Assembly (NCBI RefSeq): GCF_001557215.1
Contig: NZ_LSJM01000189.1
Coordinates: 1-8,066 of the forward strand
Length of the DNA stretch: 8,066 bases
Source of the DNA: Sphingomonas sp. CCH9-E2
GTDB lineage: Bacteria; Pseudomonadota; Alphaproteobacteria; Sphingomonadales; Sphingomonadaceae
Direction: 5' to 3'
Part shown: positions 6,669 through 8,066 of the stretch, piece by piece
How the letters are laid out: each line of letters starts with the position of its first letter
Position numbering within the stretch: the stretch's first letter is position 1
Made by a program: the position numbers and the translations under genes
The notes under the pieces: model-generated
What the model saw: only the letters and a program-made list of their open reading frames with translations
Told to the model about the DNA's origin: nothing
Database searches by the model: none

Positions 6669-6753
6669 GCCCGGGGGCATATGTCGTCGCGTTCGTGAGA
6701 ACGGTCGGAGGCGCGCTTAGCCGCAAACCAAGATAAGTGCAACTGCGGCGGCG

Positions 6754-6788
6754 TTAACCCTCTTCCCGCATTTGCCTTAACCCCTTCT
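6754..6788. repeat. Two TTAACC-type direct repeats upstream of the GGDEF-EAL gene
   Basis: TTAACCCTCTTC (6754-6765) and TTAACCCCTTCT (6777-6788) are near-copies 23 bp apart, about two helical turns, and start 87 and 64 bp upstream of the ATG. TTAACC resembles the half-site of the alphaproteobacterial regulator CtrA, although the classical TTAA-N7-TTAA spacing is not met. The regulatory role is a guess. Confidence 0.3.
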
Positions 6789-6840
6789 ACACGGTCGGCA
6801 TGGGATATCTCCGGTTCGTTTGAAGGGGAGCAATTCCGGC

Positions 6841-8066
6841 ATGTCGCTGGGCATCGACGACGACCAGACCGAGCGCAGCGGCGGCGGATCCGACCTGATC
6901 ACAGGCGCGATCAGCGTTGCCGCGATCCTGATGTTCGTCGGGACCGGCAGCTCGGTGCTGTCCAAGACGCTGCGCCATTACCTGGAGGGCTCGGCTCCGG
7001 CCGATCGCACGCTGGTGATCGCACTGCTGCTCAACGTCGCGCTGATCCTGTTCGGTTGGCGCCGCCATCGCGGCCTAAGCAACGAAGTGCGCATCCGCGC
7101 CGCCGCCGAGGAGCGCGCGCAGCTGCTGGCGAGCCGCGATCCGCTCACCGGTTTCCTCAACCGCCGCAGCCTGGCCGAGGAAGGCGCGGCGATGTTCGTG
7201 CGCGGCCAGAAGCGGCGCAAGGCGATGGCGATGATGATCATCGACCTCGACCACTTCAAGACGGTCAACGACATGCACGGCCATGCCGTCGGCGACGCGT
7301 TGCTGCGCGCTGCGGCGGGCGAGATTGCCGGCGCGATGCCGCCGATCGCGCTGACTGCGCGGCTGGGCGGCGACGAGTTTGCCTGTGCCTTCCTGTTCGA
7401 CCCGCAGCATCCCGAATTGATCGAGCGCATCGCGGAAAAGCTGGTCGCGCAGATGGCGCAGCCGTTCGAGGCGGAAGGGCTGCGGCTGCATGTCAGCTGT
7501 TCGGTCGGCATCGCGCGGTCGGACTTCGACTGCCAGTCGGTCGATTCGCTGATGCGATCGGCGGATATCGCGATGTATGTCGCCAAGAAATCGGGCCGCA
7601 ACCGCTATGCGTGGTTCGATCACTCCATGGAGCGCGAGCTGCAGACGCGCAACGAGTTGGAGAACGGCCTGCGCACCGCGATCCCGCGCGGCGAGATCGT
7701 CCCCTATTTCGAGCAGCAAATCGACCTGCAGACCGGTAAGCTGATCGGGTTCGAGGTCCTCGCCCGCTGGGAACATCCGACGCGCGGGCTGATCAGCCCC
7801 GAACTGTTCATCCCGATCGCCGAAGAGACCGGCCTGATCGCGGAGATGTCGCTGTCGCTGATGCAACAGGCGTTCACCGCAGCGCGCGACTGGGACAGCT
7901 CGCTCAGCCTGTCGGTCAACATCTCGCCGGTCCAGCTGCGCGACGCGTGGCTGGCGCAGAAGATCATCAAGGTGCTGACCGAGACGCGCTTCCCGGCAAG
8001 CCGGCTGGAGGTGGAGATCACCGAAAGCTCGCTGTTCGACAATCTCTCGCTCGCCCAGTCGATCGT
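6841..8066 (+). CDS. Membrane-anchored GGDEF-EAL c-di-GMP protein (3' end beyond window)
   Basis: A cyclic-di-GMP signalling protein; by family, GGDEF makes and EAL degrades the second messenger. In the window: two membrane segments (about 19-40 and 57-73) with a short loop, then a GGDEF domain with DPLTGFLNRRS (100-110), IDLDHFK (Asp135), and an intact active-site RLGGDEF (174-180). The inhibitory RxxD I-site is not visible: residues PPIA (167-170) occupy that place. An EAL domain follows, with ExLxR present as EVLAR (305-309), the SVNIS asparagine (360) and EITES (Glu392). The last residue read is about 408, so DDFG and the remaining catalytic motifs are outside. Both domains may be active. 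The start ATG 6841 is favoured by AAGGGGAG 10 nt upstream. It is divergent from ffh. Confidence 0.9.
   Translation, partial: MSLGIDDDQTERSGGGSDLITGAISVAAILMFVGTGSSVLSKTLRHYLEGSAPADRTLVIALLLNVALILFGWRRHRGLSNEVRIRAAAEERAQLLASRDPLTGFLNRRSLAEEGAAMFVRGQKRRKAMAMMIIDLDHFKTVNDMHGHAVGDALLRAAAGEIAGAMPPIALTARLGGDEFACAFLFDPQHPELIERIAEKLVAQMAQPFEAEGLRLHVSCSVGIARSDFDCQSVDSLMRSADIAMYVAKKSGRNRYAWFDHSMERELQTRNELENGLRTAIPRGEIVPYFEQQIDLQTGKLIGFEVLARWEHPTRGLISPELFIPIAEETGLIAEMSLSLMQQAFTAARDWDSSLSLSVNISPVQLRDAWLAQKIIKVLTETRFPASRLEVEITESSLFDNLSLAQSI

Larger units (their letters stand above)
6598..6840. promoter_or_regulatory. Divergent intergenic region between ffh and the GGDEF-EAL gene
   Basis: This 243-nt region has no gene and must hold two divergent promoters. 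On the minus side it contains the terminator-like hairpin at 6633-6668, a small hairpin at 6690-6703 (CGTTC, GTGA loop, GAACG), and a possible ffh -35 box TTGCAC (6742-6737) with only a weak -10 17 nt on. On the plus side are two TTAACC repeats (6754 and 6777) and the SD-like AAGGGGAG (6823-6830), which ends 10 nt before the ATG at 6841. No 4.5S RNA or other RNA gene was recognised here. Confidence 0.55.

Noticed and set aside
5344..6720. 458-codon open frame on the plus strand opposite ffh
   Set aside because: Its composition (His, Arg, Asp, Leu repeats) is that of an antisense frame, and ffh is unmistakable on the other strand.
6598..6840. Possible 4.5S (SRP) RNA gene next to ffh
   Set aside because: The conserved SRP RNA tetraloop and internal-loop sequence (GGAAG...AGCAG type) is not present on either strand.
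7075..7866. 263-codon minus-strand frame opposite the GGDEF-EAL gene
   Set aside because: It is an antisense shadow of a gene with clear catalytic motifs in the plus frame.

Overview
The window is GC-rich throughout, with GC-type codon use. The ffh-rpsP-rimM order, the alphaproteobacterial form of ribosomal protein S16 with an Ala/Glu tail, and a long CCCCGGG-type intergenic hairpin together suggest an alphaproteobacterium, most likely a sphingomonad (Sphingomonas or a relative). This placement is an inference from style and gene content; no 16S or other marker was available to test it.

Layout. (1) 1-488, minus: a vapBC-type toxin-antitoxin pair, with the PIN-domain toxin cut by the window edge. 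Its promoter contains a perfect 14-bp palindrome. (2) 563-1480, plus: a thioredoxin-reductase-like FAD/NAD(P) oxidoreductase, transcribed divergently from vapBC. (3) 1495-1590: a long hairpin made of two copies of a REP-like element, lying between convergent genes. (4) 1589-3970, minus: an ArsR-family repressor, an SRPBCC (AHSA1-type) protein coupled to it by ATGA, and, 49 bp further on, a secreted beta-lactamase-fold serine hydrolase. (5) 4100-6597, minus: the housekeeping translation/secretion cluster ffh-rpsP-rimM. (6) 6598-6840: a divergent regulatory region with a terminator-like hairpin in the ffh leader and two TTAACC repeats before the next gene. (7) 6841 to the end, plus: a membrane-anchored GGDEF-EAL c-di-GMP protein, cut by the window edge.

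How the parts work together. The three-gene cluster supplies the SRP GTPase, ribosomal protein S16 and the 30S maturation factor RimM. The usual partners trmD and rplS do not follow rimM; the arsR-SRPBCC unit lies there instead. The ArsR and SRPBCC proteins form a common two-gene cassette and here share a near-identical C-terminal tail motif. The c-di-GMP protein is probably an independent signalling gene.

I see no strong evidence for a wholly new multi-gene system. The more notable points are the shared ArsR/SRPBCC tail, the terminator-like hairpin in the ffh leader, the palindromic operators at 509-522 and 4054-4067, and the missing trmD-rplS. No tRNA, rRNA, CRISPR array or insertion sequence was recognised.
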